A stretch of 64,000 nucleotides of DNA from Vermamoeba vermiformis. Lineage: Eukaryota > Tubulinea > Echinamoebida. Numbering within the stretch: the first letter of the stretch is position 1; the number at the start of each line of letters is the position of its first letter. Location of the stretch: contig JBEWZL010000003.1 in the NCBI GenBank assembly GCA_045837725.1, positions 124,001 through 188,000 of the forward strand, in the 5' to 3' direction. The position numbers and the translations under genes are program-made. This document shows, piece after piece, positions 1 to 12,078 of the stretch. The notes below the pieces were generated by a model. It was not told the DNA's origin. It worked only from the letters and a program-made list of their open reading frames with translations, and ran no database searches.

Positions 1-741
1 TTGATTGACTTCGATCACGCGTGCAAACTCAGCGAAGGTTTGGCCAATAATTTTTTAAATTTTCAAATGACGGGTTTAACCGACATTTTTTTCAAGTATT
101 AGGACATAGTTTTGGTACTCGAGGACATCGCGCACCTGAGCTTATTTTGACGGGAGAATACACCATCGCTGCTGAAATGTTCAGCTTTGGCGTTTGGCTT
201 ATTGAATGGGTACATTTTTTGGATATCGTAATAGTTAATATATCACTAACGATTGTATTTAGTTCTTTCAGAAGTCTGTTTCCGCCATTTTGGCGAAATT
301 CCGGCCAAACTTCTCTATCGAGCATGATGAACTCTATGCAGTTGACATGTTATTGCAAGTATTTGAAGAGTAAGGCCTACTTGAATATAGAAGTCTCATT
401 ATTAGTTGTCTCTAATGTGTTCGATCAGATATGCGGATTCAAAGCCGTATTCGGAGCTGTGGCCAAGTCATTACAGCGCATTAAATCGAATTGGAAATTA
501 TTCTGCGCCATCAAGCTATTACATTAACGAAGAACAGTTCCAGAATTTACGTGTTATAATTCGAGATTTATTGAACAAAGATCCATCGAAAAGACCGAGC
601 TGCAAAGAATTGCTGACAGATCCGAAGTACAGCGTATTTTTGGACACAACCAAGCCGACAGATTTAGTTATTCCAATCGCAAAAAGAGAAACAATCACTA
701 AACACGTTATCTATTCTCCGAATTACAAACGGAATAAATGA
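1..741 (+). CDS. Protein kinase catalytic domain, C-terminal part (5' end outside window)
   Basis: This is the C-terminal lobe of a eukaryotic protein kinase; the N-lobe lies upstream of the window. The first exon reads LIDFDHACKLSE, which is the activation-segment start with DFD in place of the usual DFG. After an intron come GTRGHRAPE (the APE motif) and EMFSFGVWLIEW (helix F, with Phe where most kinases have Asp-x-Trp-Ser). The last exon carries a typical end of the kinase fold, RDLLNKDPSKRPSCKELL, then a short basic tail and TGA. Introns sit near 38-98, 230-288 and 359-429. The DFD change could weaken magnesium binding, so an atypical or low-activity kinase is possible. The family cannot be named without the N-lobe. 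It is convergent with the P450 gene. Confidence 0.8.
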
Positions 742-980
742 CACAAGCGCTATTAGTTTAGCTTTAATCGCGATCTCCATCAGATCTGGCGTCGAAAAAT
801 TTTGTCGCCATTGATCGTAATTACTTCATTCATATCTATATTTGGAAATGGCTCTGCAATGGATATTGTTCATCAGAGTAAGGCAATGACCCCAAATTTC
901 ACTTCGAAACTGATTTCCGTACGTTGAAAGGTCGGGTCCATAACGAGGTCTATTCCTAAAGATTGAGTACATGACACGCT

Positions 981-2999
981 CTATTTATTTCTTTTTACGG
1001 GCATGACAGGCATACCGTCAACAGGTCCGACAGTAATCGAGGGTCGTTTTTCAAGTTTGTAATTCGGTCGCAGCTTGAACTCAAACTGTTTGAACAATGA
1101 CCCGAGCACCACGTACTGCTCCATCATTGACAGGGACTTGCCAATGCAATCACGTTGTCCCTTGCTGAATGGCGTGTACAACGAAGGACGTCGTTTTTCA
1201 CGCTCTTCTTTCGTGAACCTGACCATAATTCGTTATTGCCTTATATGGAAATGTATAGGAGGTGTCGGGGAGTACCTTTCGGGATTGAAAACTTCGGGGT
1301 TGGGATAATACTGCGGGTTGCGATGAATCGAGTATGAGGAGTAGATCACGGGCGAACCTTTTTTGAATTTGTAGCCTTTGATTTCAACGTCTTCGTCTAA
1401 AGTACGGCCAGTACCGCCTGCTGACGGGTGTTTTCTTAGCGACTCCTGTAAGTATTGTTAGTTAAAAGTGGCAAATTTGAACCGTCTCGTATGACACGTG
1501 TCATCAAAATGTCACTTCAAAATTGACACGTGTCAATAATTTTTTCATTTGACAACGGTTTGACCGGTTGATTACGCACCTTGATAATCATATCTAAGTA
1601 CTCTAAGTCCTTGAATTGATTGGCATCAGGCATGTCATTGTCACCGAGCACGCGATCCAGTTCGTCTTGAAGTCGTTTCAGGATTGGTGGATTCTGCGTG
1701 AGTTCATAGACCGTAAATGCCATTGAATGTGCTGTAGTGTCGTGACCAGCAAATAAAAATGTAATAACATTGTCGCGAATTACTTCGTCGCTCAAGCCCT
1801 CGCCGGTCTCTGGATCCTTTGCCGTCAACAAAAGTTCAAACAAAGTCTTGCCCGAGTTTAGCGTGCTCTATAAATAGAACGTTAATTCATTTCCTAATAT
1901 GGTTAAGTTTTTGGAAAGTCCATCTGGTCAAATTTCAATTTGATTTTTCGTACCTTTGGACGCTGTCTATAATCGTCAATAATTTTTTGAATTATCACAT
2001 GCAATCGCTTGATGTATTTGCGGCATTTAATTGACGACGGGAAAATTGGCAAATATAAAATCGGAACTCGTACTGCTCGCAAAAGAAAGCTGATTCGAAA
2101 TAATGCGTGATTAGTATTAATAGCGTTATTAATATTAATATTGAACGTACTCAAGACTATATCCGATTAAATGAATTATTTCGTTGTCTTTTTCTTCCTC
2201 CAAACTGTTGAACTCGACATTGAACGCTGATTCTCCGATAAAATCAAGCGTTAAACGCACAAAAAAAGCATCAATATCAACCTATAGTATTATATTATAA
2301 TTAATAAGTATTATTGGCTTTTTCTTATTGCTAAAATTTAAAAACTTACGTATTCTGCTGTTTCAGCTTTATGCGCTAATTTGTCTAGCAATACTCGCAG
2401 CTTATTTTGTAAAATAGGTATTTGATTGCGAATATTTGTAGGAGAAAAGGCTGGTAAGATCGTGCGTCGTTGCATTTTCCAGTCTCTAAAGCTCATCTCG
2501 GTTAAAAGCCCATGTCCCATGAGTTTTGCAAGGCCGTAGTACTATTTTTAAAATTAATAAGGCTTATGTTATCGTATCGTTATAAGCTTACAAAGGAAGG
2601 CAAGCGAGGCGTGTAATTATCCATTAAAAAATATTCTGTCAGATCGGGATCTGCGATATGAATTAAAAACGGCTTTCCAAACCAAGAAAAAATTTGGAAC
2701 ACGGGTCCATATTGCTCGTGTAATCGCAATCTCCATTCCGCAAAGTCCCTGCGCCTATAATGATTGCAATTATTTTCTTTGCATTATTTAATCAAATAAT
2801 TAAATAGCTGAAACAATTAATAATTCGTTTTAAAGACTTACTTTATATGCCTAAGTGCTTCAAGCATGTTTCCATAGAAAAACGATGGCGGTGGGCCTGG
2901 GATCCGCCTTTTCCAATCCATAAACTCGAAGTATCTTTTGATTATGAAGAGCACGACAATCGTCGGCAATAATATCCATAATATCGTCGAAAAATGCAT
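981..2999 (-). CDS. Cytochrome P450 monooxygenase, membrane-anchored
   Basis: Microsomal-type P450: a haem-thiolate monooxygenase expected at the ER surface. The start at 2999 opens a hydrophobic anchor (MHFSTILWILLPTIVVLF) followed by basic residues and the proline hinge RRIPGPPP. Downstream exons give the helix C region (RRTILPAFS), the I-helix oxygen-binding motif AGHDTT near 1745, and the haem-binding loop FSKGQRDCIGKS near 1150, whose Cys is the axial ligand. The PERF motif before it is split by an intron. At least seven short introns interrupt the gene; the one at about 1446-1579 contains two copies of the palindrome TGACACGTGTCA. The substrate cannot be told from sequence. It is divergent from F-box gene copy A across 538 bp. 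Confidence 0.9.
1492..1535. repeat. Two copies of palindrome TGACACGTGTCA in a P450 intron
   Basis: Exact 12-bp palindromes at 1492-1503 and 1524-1535, both inside the intron at about 1446-1579. The core is a CACGTG E-box. The same 12-mer recurs in introns at 9580 and 40062, and a one-mismatch version occurs at 14881. Confidence 0.8.
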
Positions 3000-3537
3000 G
3001 GTTAAGTGTGCTCTACTTACATCGAAGCTCGGGTGAATAGATGTTTTTGTCCCCTCACTAAATCTTTGGACTGGACAGGATACAGATCCAGTCTAAAAAT
3101 AGTTGCAAAAGTATATCTTGATCTCTTTATTCACCTCAATGATCAAGGTACTGCTTTGGGCATAAGACCGATCGATCTTAAGTGACAGATCGCTTTGATC
3201 TCATCCGAATTGGTGCACAACCTTAGTTCTCCCCGATAAATGGTCCTAAAATTATTAGTAAATTACTTAAATATTTCAGTAATTTTAGGTAGTGTAATAT
3301 GAGGATTAGCTCCTTATTTTACTGATAGCTGAAACAAATCTAAATTGGCGGTCCGTTTTGGACAAGTTAATTTTGCCGTATTCTGTGGTAAAATATTCTA
3401 CGTAGGATTATACGCACGATAAAGTTGCTATAAGAGAAGAGTTGGTGCGATTTGTTTCGAAATGTTCGCAACTGTTCAAAAAAACATAAAAATCTTCTTG
3501 TATTCGTTCATTCACAATCAATTCAACATACAACACA
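3000..3537. other. Intergenic region between divergent P450 and F-box-Ran-hydroxylase copy A
   Basis: No convincing reading frame. AT-rich sequence that should hold the promoters of both flanking genes. I see no clear repeat or RNA gene. Confidence 0.5.
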
Positions 3538-5932
3538 ATGGAACACGAATATTATTTTAATATTGATATCGTTCCAAGTGATATTTGGAGGCTGATCTTC
3601 AAACAATTGCGAACAATGACAGATCTTCGTTCTTTCAACTCGATCAACAAATCATGCCATAATTTCAGCAAATACTACATGCAAAAGCAAAAATTATGGC
3701 TTGGGATATACAGATCTCGCTTTGGATTGGCTGACACGAAATTTGTTTCTCCGATCTTGCCTTCAAAACTGTTTCATCTCAAAAAAATGCTTCAGCCAAG
3801 CCTTAATATTAGCAAAAATAATATTAACTTCAATCAACCACTCAAGATAGTCGTTATTGGCGATGGTAAATAGAAACGCAAAACGCGCGCGATAGTTTGA
3901 AACGATCGGGCGGCACAGGTCATTTATAAACCGTTGATAAAATAGGCGGAATAGGAAAGACATCATATACAAAACTTGTTTCTGGTGGGCACGTAAGTAA
4001 TAAGCAGATCTCGACAGAAAGTATTTAATTAATTAATTATTTTTTTCTTTATATCAGGTCGACAAGCGCTATATTCCAACGGTGGGCTGCGAAGTACATA
4101 AATTCACTGTCACTTCAAAATTACGACAGTTCCAAATCGTTCTTTGGGACACAGGTACACGAGTCTCGATCCATTAAAAAAATTTAAATATACTAACAGC
4201 ACTATTTCAGCTGGTCCTGAGAAATTTGGGGGGTTACGAGATGCCTATTAGTAAGTATTTGTAATTATATTATCGGTTATTAACATTACGCAAAGCATTG
4301 GCGCGGTTGGAGCGATAGTTTTATCGGATGTGACCAGCAAAATCACCATCAATAACATTCCCCATTGGCTGCGAGATATAAGGTAATGTTTATTTATAAG
4401 TAATCTAATGACGTAGTCTAATGAAAAATTAACAGGCGTGTTTGTGAGAATATTCCAGTTGCCGTTTGCGTCAACAAAATTGACACGCACATTGAAGATC
4501 CAAAACCAAGTCTTATCACTAGATTTAGATCGGCAATAACTATTGCGTGTAAAAAGAACGTGGTATGTCTCATAATAATTTTATTAATCGATTGTACGGT
4601 CGTTCTTACATTATTGTTTGGTCAGATGTTCTGCGAGATGTCAAACTGGGCCAAATTCAGCGTTCATGAACCGTTGATATGGATTCTACAGCAGCTGATG
4701 GGGTGAGTAAAATTCATACATAAATGTTATTATAAGTCTATTTATAGATGAGATTTATTGACACGAAGTTGTAGGGATGACACGCTCGAGTTGACATTTC
4801 CAGAAATGGTTAGCGAGAGACACGGGGTGGTCAATGCGGACATGATGAACGCGGCATTAAAAGCACGAAGTAAACTACTGGAATATCACATTGAAGACGA
4901 AGATGATTTTACTGGCGATCTTATTCTGACGACACAACAAGCTACTGACGCTTCGAAGGCGTTTTACGCAAAAAAAACGCAGAAAAAACGCAAAGTACTT
5001 GAAAACGTGATTCAATCGTGCTCACCACGAGTAAAAAATGTGATGGAAGCGTTGTTGACAGGTGTCAGAACTGGACCCGTACTCAGCACAAAAAACCGTA
5101 AGAATACTCTTAACTCTTAATACGATTATTATAGCTAATATTTAATGCACAAAAGATCATCCGTTGCAACAGCCATCGTTGTTATTCGTTGAAGGCCTCG
5201 AATGTCAAGAATTTCATGCCATCGAAAAGTTCAACTTTGTGCAACCACTGCTCGAGTTCTACAAACAACACGAAGACGCAATCATCATGGAGACTCAGAG
5301 CTTGATGGGACTTAGTACGTGCATAACACTACACGTGATATTATATGATAGTAACTGTTCTCTGTGTGCTTCAAGCAGGTGGTCTCGATGACATGACGTC
5401 ATCAGTCAATGGCTCGTGGAAATCGTTCTACTTTGTCGAGTCAGGACAAATCAATCGCACGAGCGCTGAAACAGCACCGTTGTTGACGCACATGCTGCGT
5501 GGTGTGTCTTCGCTGATGACATGTAGCTTCGGATACGCGTACATTTCGATCCTCGGACCACACTCACACATCACTCCTCATTGTGGCCCATGCAACATCA
5601 AGTAAGCACTCGGACCTATATCATAACGCATACTTATTGGTGCAATTAGACTGCGGTGTCATCTGCCGTTGATCGTGCCAAGTGAAGGGTGCACAATCAG
5701 AGTCGGATCCACGACCAAATCATTCAAACAAGGAGAGGTATTGTACTATTATAATTATAGTAATTTAATGGCATGCTCATGCACTATTTTTTAGCTGCTG
5801 ATCTTCGATGATTCGATTGAACATGAAGTGCGTAACGACAGTTCCTCACCGCGTGTCATTCTTTTGTTTGACATTTGGCACCCTGATTTGACACTCGATG
5901 AAATCAACAGCTTCAATACATACTTTTCTTAA
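3538..5932 (+). CDS. F-box / Ran-type GTPase / aspartyl beta-hydroxylase fusion protein, copy A
   Basis: About 577 residues in three modules. Residues 10-60 are an F-box (VPSDIWRLIFKQL), predicted to bind SKP1 of an SCF ubiquitin ligase. Residues 103-275 are a small GTPase closest to Ran: P-loop GDGGIGKTS, switch I IPTVGCEVHKF, switch II DTAGPEKFGGLRD, then RVCENIPVAVCVNKID with an intact NKxD, and LMGDDTLELTFPEM matching the end of the Ran fold. An acidic stretch (IEDEDD) follows, as in the Ran tail. Residues 376-577 are an aspartyl/asparaginyl beta-hydroxylase domain: HITPHCGPCN and FDDSIEHEV carry the two Fe(II)-binding His, LRCHL and SSSPRVILLFD carry the 2-oxoglutarate-binding Arg residues, and WHPDL ends the core. 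Around ten short introns join in phase. Oddity: the Ran catalytic Gln (DTAGQ) is Pro here (codon 4216-4218), so hydrolysis should be poor. Domain calls are strong; the combined function is inference. Confidence 0.88.
4617..4803. repeat. Tract shared with copy C (end of Ran domain plus intron)
   Basis: About 187 bp nearly identical, in inverted orientation, to 23958-24142. It covers the exon from MFCEM to LELTFP and the whole intron between. Intron identity is far above that of the surrounding exons of the two genes, which suggests gene conversion or a recent copy. Confidence 0.8.
5019..5835. repeat. Long tract shared with copy B (hydroxylase half), inverted
   Basis: About 817 bp that match the reverse complement of 27493-28306 with only scattered differences, through several exons and introns. 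Identity starts sharply at TGCTCACCACGAG and fades just after the codons for EHEVRN. Upstream, the F-box and GTPase exons of the two genes are strongly diverged. Confidence 0.9.
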
Positions 5933-6125
5933 TGGAATGCATTAATTAAATTGTTTTTTGTTTATTGGAAGCTTTTTCCGGGATCGAGCAAAAATTAGAT
6001 CCGCAATTTGATCTCGCTCCTAGAGTATAGTGAGCTAATGCTATTCTCTGCTATACATTATCAAATTCGTTATTGTTAGTACGTTCTTGTTGACAAACAT
6101 TCAAAAAGTTAAGATCTGTTCTAGT

Positions 6126-7950
6126 TTATTTCAACTTTGCGTGGTACAAGTACGGCATTTGCTCCATGAGCTCTGTACCGTATTTCTGGTCAAGAAATGC
6201 TAGGAAATAAAGCCGTTGAAGTGACGTAAGGTGAGTGAAGCATTTGTACGGTAAATTGGAGCTCGAAAACACTTCCAGCGAGGTTAAATTTTGCAGCGCT
6301 GTCAACGAAATAATCTTTTCCGTTGATTTCACGTGTGTTATACTTAAGCTCTCTAATGTCGTTATACGGACTAAACTTTGCCAAAATTCTTCTTGTTGTT
6401 CGTTTGGTGCTTGTAACGTTTTCAATGAAAGTCGTTCAAAAACTTGGGGAATAATATCTATTTGGAATCTGGTGTCCAATCGGGTCAATTTTGACAGTGA
6501 AGAAAACGTTTCGAACATTTCGGATGTAATTGAAGGCAGCTCTAGACTTTCCAAATTAGGCAATTTTGAAAAGTCAACGAATGTCTCCTGAAAAACGTTC
6601 TTCGTTTGATATGAATCGATTTTGAGTTTCTTCAGTTTGTGCAAATTTTTTACGCATGTCAAACTTGCACGTACTGTGTTTGTGAAAACCTTGAGATCCG
6701 TCAATTGCGTCAAATTCCCGATAATTCCATAATCGATTGGAACTCCATCATAATCAGAAATTTTTAGGCTTCTGCAGAGCTGTAAATCGTGTGATATCGT
6801 CTATGCTATTTGTCGCTGTAATTGAGACTCCTAATGACGTCAAAGTGACAGGCAACAACTTGACGTAATCGAATGGTCTGTTGCTCCGAATGTCAAAGTC
6901 TAATAACCTTGATAATGCTGTCAAAAACTCTAATGCGTCAGTGGGATTTTCTTCTCCAAACATTGGATCTAAAACCAAACGTGTCAAATTCGTCAACGAA
7001 GTCCAGTGACGTGTTACATCTAGCTTAAGGCAGCCATTAACGGTCAAATCTTCCAGGGCTAATTGACCAATCCCTGTCAAGTACTCGACGTAGTCAGTCG
7101 GATCTCCAATAATCAAGGACTTTAGTGCTGTCAATGCGTACAGCGGGGGCTGGATGTCATCCATTGACGAGATCCACAGCACCAACTCTTTCAATCGATG
7201 AGCTTGTGCAAGTGATTTTGTATCGTCTTTATTGCGGCTGTTTAATAGCATTACTGAAAGATATGTCAAATGACTGATACTTGGAATTTTTGAAAAATCG
7301 TCAAGCGATCCGAGGTGCAGATGTTGCACTTTGGTGTTCGAATTTAATGCTTTGACTGCTTCTGCGATATTTGCTTGGTTTAATTCTACATAAGTGAGAT
7401 TATGAAATGATGATAAGAGCTGAGAATAATTGCTATGAAAAAATTGCAAGGACTGTAGATTCGTCAATCGAGTCAGATCGGACATTAACAGGATTTCTTC
7501 CCCTGAATAATTTGTATCGCAAGATATTTTGGTAATATTCGTGAGCGCTGACAGGTGATTGATGGCTTGAGGTGTGAGATCAATTGTTTTTGTGAAGGTG
7601 AGGCTGATTGGTTTGTCGTATCTTGACAACGTCTGAACAATCTCTGGCATCATTCTCGATCGTGTAAAATACAATGTAAAAAAAAAAGAAATCAAACAAG
7701 TGGGGAGATGATTGGTTTGTCGTATCTTGACAACGTCTGAACAATCTCTGGCATCATTCTCGATCGTGTAAAATACAATGTAAACTGAGAATAATCAATA
7801 ATCTCAAATAATCTGGTGCATGTTTGACGAAGATATCGTTTTGATTTCTCATCCGTGCAAGAGTTGATAAGTTGAATTATCTCAACTGGTAATTGCTCCT
7901 AAAATTATTATTAGAATTATTAAAATATTTTGGCTTTTTATTTATACCAT
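6126..7950 (-). pseudogene. F-box/LRR protein, disrupted by a 104-bp duplication and a frameshift
   Basis: Homologue of the intact gene at 25427-27214. The first exon appears to end with the ATG itself (7950-7948); after a 49-nt intron the frame reads EQLPVEIIQLINSC, an F-box-like start, then SQFTLYFTR and about 25-residue LRRs of the form L-x-x-L-T-x-L (6754-7695 and 6126-6713). The end (HLTSLQRLYFLAF, then EQMPYLYHAKLK) aligns with the partner's end. Two breaks are visible: a 76-bp direct repeat with 28 bp of filler (7605-7784) adds 104 bp and an in-frame stop near the N-terminus, and a one-base shift lies near 6765-6775, between FTALQ and SLKISDYDG. The duplication has no AGGT site that would let it be spliced out exactly. 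Sequencing error could explain the shift but hardly the duplication. The gene is convergent with copy A, 194 bp apart. Confidence 0.7.
7605..7784. repeat. 76-bp direct repeat with 28-bp spacer in the F-box/LRR gene
   Basis: Copies at 7605-7680 and 7709-7784 look identical. The spacer starts with a run of A and lies on the coding side of the gene. The insertion length (104) is not a multiple of three. Confidence 0.9.
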
Positions 7951-8273
7951 TTGCGCATATAAAACCGTCGATCCACTTCTTAAACGATTCCGGTTTATCG
8001 CCTTGTCTTTGTCTCCTACACGGGATATTAAGTACTCAGCAGAGATATTAGCTATCAAGTAAGTGCAGGATCGTGTTCTCTTGTAAAATAATACGTTGAA
8101 TGCTAAAAGGCAATAACAAATCAAAACCGGACCGTTGAAAAGTCCAGAAAAATTCGGGACTACCTTTGGTCCAAACAAATTACGACAACCAAAATATTTT
8201 TCAGTGGGTTAGTGTAGCAAAAAGAATGTACGTGTAAGTAAGTTAATTTATTACATAATATTACACGTTACTG
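7951..8273. other. Intergenic region upstream of the F-box/LRR pseudogene
   Basis: A 78-codon open frame on the minus strand (7942-8178) and other short frames exist, but I recognise no domain and no splice pattern that supports them. It probably holds the promoter of the LRR gene and the 3' flank of the PPR gene. Confidence 0.4.
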
Positions 8274-11200
8274 CTAGTCAGTGAAGAATTTAACACAAGA
8301 TTGTAAATACTTTTTGAATACTGAAGTCTCTTCTTCATCCATGCGCATATAAATCTCTTCTTTTTCTAATAACGGCTGTTTAACTGTTCCTATTCTCTCC
8401 CATTTCTCAGTACTTTCGAGCAGCGGATCTGGCAATGAAGCTCGTAGTCGCAACATATAGTTAGTTATCGGCAATACGATGCTCCATGGCAGTTTCACCA
8501 CGGACTCTAACTCCGTTACCAAATCGGGGAATTTGTTCTGATCTAAAAATAGCTTGATCATGAGTCCCATTTCTTCACTGAACACCATCAAATGTCCGTT
8601 CTTTCGCAACGCTCTGTAGACCGATTCAGCTCGCTCGTAGTCCTTTCTATCGATCAACAAGGCCAAAGTGTACGTGTACAATCTGCTGCCCAAGACCTCG
8701 AACGGGAACATGGCCGTAGATTTGGTGTAGATCTCCCACAACTCGTCCATGGCTTCGAGCAAGAACAACGATTCAGCGAACGCGCCCATGATCGCACGAG
8801 TCATTTCCAACTTCTTAGAGAGCATAGTGCCAAAGAAGCCTAAGATGGACTTGGCGTCGTGCCCTTTAACGCAGATCTGGCACGCAGTTTTGAACGCGAT
8901 AGAGTCTAACTGAACACCGTTCTCCAATAGCATCTTAAAGGCTGTGATTGCTCTGTCAGGCTCATCCTTCGAGAAATAGAAGATCAAGCGAGAATAAGCT
9001 GTCGAGTCCATCTTATGACCTTATAATTTAGTTTAGCACCTCGATCCGAAGATAAAAAAAAAAAAATAAACACTATCGTCATCTTTGTACACAGTCGTGC
9101 CACCTAAGACAGACAGAACTGCGAAACACCAATGACTTAATTTGGTAATAATAGTTCCAAAAAAGATCACTCTGAACGAAAATTGGGATACGAAAAATTT
9201 TTGACCGCAATTGTTCAACGCGAAAAAATCAATTATGGGACTAAAGATGAAGTCGTAGAAAAAGATCTATTCTTACCTTCTTGTTGAATTTGATTGACTA
9301 AATTATGCAGCGCTTTCAAATTGCCACTTTCTCCCAAAATGTCAATCATTTGAGTGTAGATCTGAATGTTCGGCTTGATCGACTGAGCAGCCATTTCGTC
9401 CAAAATAGTCTTAAGGTTCTTAGTAGTTCGATTATCGACGTTGTGCAATATGCAACTGAACAATCGCACGAAGGTGATGTCAACGGGCTTGATTTTCGCT
9501 GACTTCATTTGGTGGTACCAGTGCATAGCCTCTTCGAAATTTCCTTCTTTGGCTGAAAAAGTCACGTGATTAATAACGGTGACACGTGTCAATGATGAAA
9601 ACGCAGCGTAGGTGACTTTACCTTTAGCGCTGATAATGTTCGTGAAAGTGATCTCATTGGGCATTATTCCGGAAGCTGTCATCTCGTTCAAAATACTTTC
9701 AGCCTATAAATATGATTAGTACCCAGCACCTACTATTTACAGTAATGAAGGCACGATATAAATTTAATTTGTTGAAGTAAAAAGGTGCCGAAAAGTCAGA
9801 TCCAAAAAGTTCGAAATTTTGAACTTTTTACCTTTTGATTGGTCAAATTGCCGTGACGTTCCCAGCCCAAGATATAATCGTTGTACATGAGCACGGTGAG
9901 CGGGTATCTCTTCTCTTTTAAGTGGTTCCACAGACCTTCAAACTTTTCGAGACTTCTCTCGCCGTAGTAGATCAACATGACGCGGTACGTGTAATCGTTG
10001 AATTGAACGTCGTGCGTTCGCAAATAATTCGCGACTTTCTCGAAGTTCTCGGAATCGCTGTTACGCGAGAACAACGACAACAACGCGTTGTACGTATGAA
10101 TGCTGAGTTCCATCTTGTCCTGCATTCCATCGAAGAATTCCAACGCTTCTTTGGTCATTCCAGCGCTGCAGTACGCGCTCAAGATCTTGTTGTAGGTCGG
10201 CAAGTTCAATTGCAAACCTTCGTCACGTGCCTTGTTGAACGTCTCGCGCATCAGTTTCATGTCACCACGTTCGATGGCCATGGAGATAATACGCTGGTAG
10301 GTCACGGCTGTAGGACTTGTGATTGATTTGTACAGTGCCATAACTTCATCGTATTTGCCCATCGAGTGCAAGATTGCCAGCAACGCGTTCTGAATGTTTG
10401 TGCTCATTGGCAAGCCGCTCTCTTTGAACTGTTTGTAAACGTCGAGTGATTTTGTTACATCTCCACGTCTGAAATAACTCCACATCATTGCTCCATAAAC
10501 TCCGCCTAAAAAAGATTTCATGAATTAAAATAGATACCGAAATTGATCGAAAAATTCTAATTAAATTCTAAATATTATACGCAACGAGTATACTAATTGT
10601 TATTTAATAAAATAGTATTATGAACTCACCTCCGACTTTCATATCGTTAGCCAAATCTTTCAGTCTGAAAAAGTCCGCCCAGACCTGATCTGCCTTTTCG
10701 TACTCTTCCATATTCGTAAAGCAATTGATCATAAGCTGTATTAACATTGCCGTCGGTTTCTTGCGCAGCGCTTTCATTTCTTGGTAGATCATGCATGCTT
10801 CTTTGTACTTTCGTCGTTTGAAGTATGCATCGATTACTTGCGTGAAGAAAATAGCACCTGGCTCGAGTGAGGTATCTTGGCGTACCATATCTAACACGTT
10901 TTCGGCTTCTTGAAATTGTTCGGCCAAGATCAAGTTCTCGATCACCATTACATAGACACGCAAAGTTACTTTAGCACCTATAGATAAGAGTTAGTATACA
11001 ATTTCATATTATTTATAATTGTTTGGTAATTAACGAACAAAATGCGGTTGAGCTACAGATCAGATCGCGAGACCAACTTTACCTTTCGCTTTAGCCTCAT
11101 CTAGTGCTTCCAAAGCCTTATGATACTTGCTAGCACCCAGTAGGTCTTTGATACGTTCATATAATTTGTGACTGAAGGCTAAATCCGGTCGGTTAGAACG

Positions 11201-11634
11201 GAAATTAGTAGGGCGAATGTCCAGATCGGTGTTGTTGTTCGTTGGTAGCAGATCATCAGCGAACTCTTTTCTGAACTCCTCTGTTAGTCTATCGACCTTT
11301 ACTGCTCGTGTTTGCAAGCTCCTTGAAAATAGAGAAACCTTTGGGGCTGTAGTTGATTGGGTGGAAATTAATCCAAGGGCTCGTTTGGCTGATCTGGCAT
11401 TAAATGACCGGGAACAATTCTAAAATTAATTTAAAAAATTAGTAAAAATATATGGAGGCCGTTTGTGCAGAATTATCGCGGTTGGATAACTTAATTGAAT
11501 GTTGTAGATAATTCATGAATAAAATTTGGTTTACGAATCTGCCATAATATAATTCAAAAACTACATTTATACATTTGACATTAATTGTTATTATCATTTA
11601 TAACGTGGACACTTACCCAGCTAAGTCGTAACAT
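8274..11634 (-). CDS. Pentatricopeptide repeat (PPR) protein, probably mitochondrial
   Basis: About 820 residues in seven exons. The start at 11634 gives a six-codon first exon (MLRLSW) ending in GTAAGT, spliced across 11420-11616 to NCSRSFNARSAKRALGLI, a basic, acid-free amphipathic leader typical of mitochondrial import. The rest is an array of about 35-residue helical hairpins: GAIFFTQVIDAYFKRRKYKE, PTYNKILSAYCSAGMTKEAL, HTYNALLSLFSRNSDSENFE, NIQIYTQMIDILGESGNLKA. PPR proteins bind organellar RNA one base per repeat and act in its processing, stability or translation. Exon joins at about 11083, 10633, 9831, 9624, 9280 and 9016 all keep frame. The intron at 9555-9624 holds one TGACACGTGTCA palindrome. 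Target RNA unknown. Confidence 0.88.
9580..9591. repeat. Palindrome TGACACGTGTCA in a PPR-gene intron
   Basis: Exact copy of the 12-mer found twice in the P450 intron and once in the intron near 40062. Confidence 0.8.
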
Positions 11635-12078
11635 TGTTTTAGAACTGGATCTCTGGTCTAAAGGGCAAGATTTACAAATTTACAATACAAAACATATAAA
11701 TATATATACTATTATTACAACGCGTTGCTTTCTTGAGCACAAAAAAGAAAACAAAATGTGGAAAACCAGAAAATCCTTTTTTGCCCAACCGAGTCCCACG
11801 TCACACACAATACTATGCCAAAAAGAAGAGGACAGCAGTTGTCTTAACTCTTTGAATATGACGCCGCTTATAAACGTTCTGATGGGGTCTGATTCAACGG
11901 CTAGATCCGCATTCATGAAAATTGTATCTTTTTCTTTGTATGCATGCGCAACGAGTTAATATTTGGAAAATTTGAATTTGGTTCTTACTATAATAACGGT
12001 AATTAAAATAGGTAAATAACGGTTTTAAAAGAAAAATGAAATCAATCCTTGTTAGATTCAAAGCGCGCCAAGTATCAT
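11635..12078. other. Intergenic region, promoter side of the PPR gene
   Basis: Overlapping open frames on both strands (11585-11959) show no recognisable domain. AT-rich; no RNA gene or repeat seen. Confidence 0.4.

Noticed and set aside
5164-5932. Hydroxylase exons of copy A as a separate gene
   Set aside because: The exon upstream joins in phase, and copy B shows the same continuous layout; no separate start or promoter is evident.
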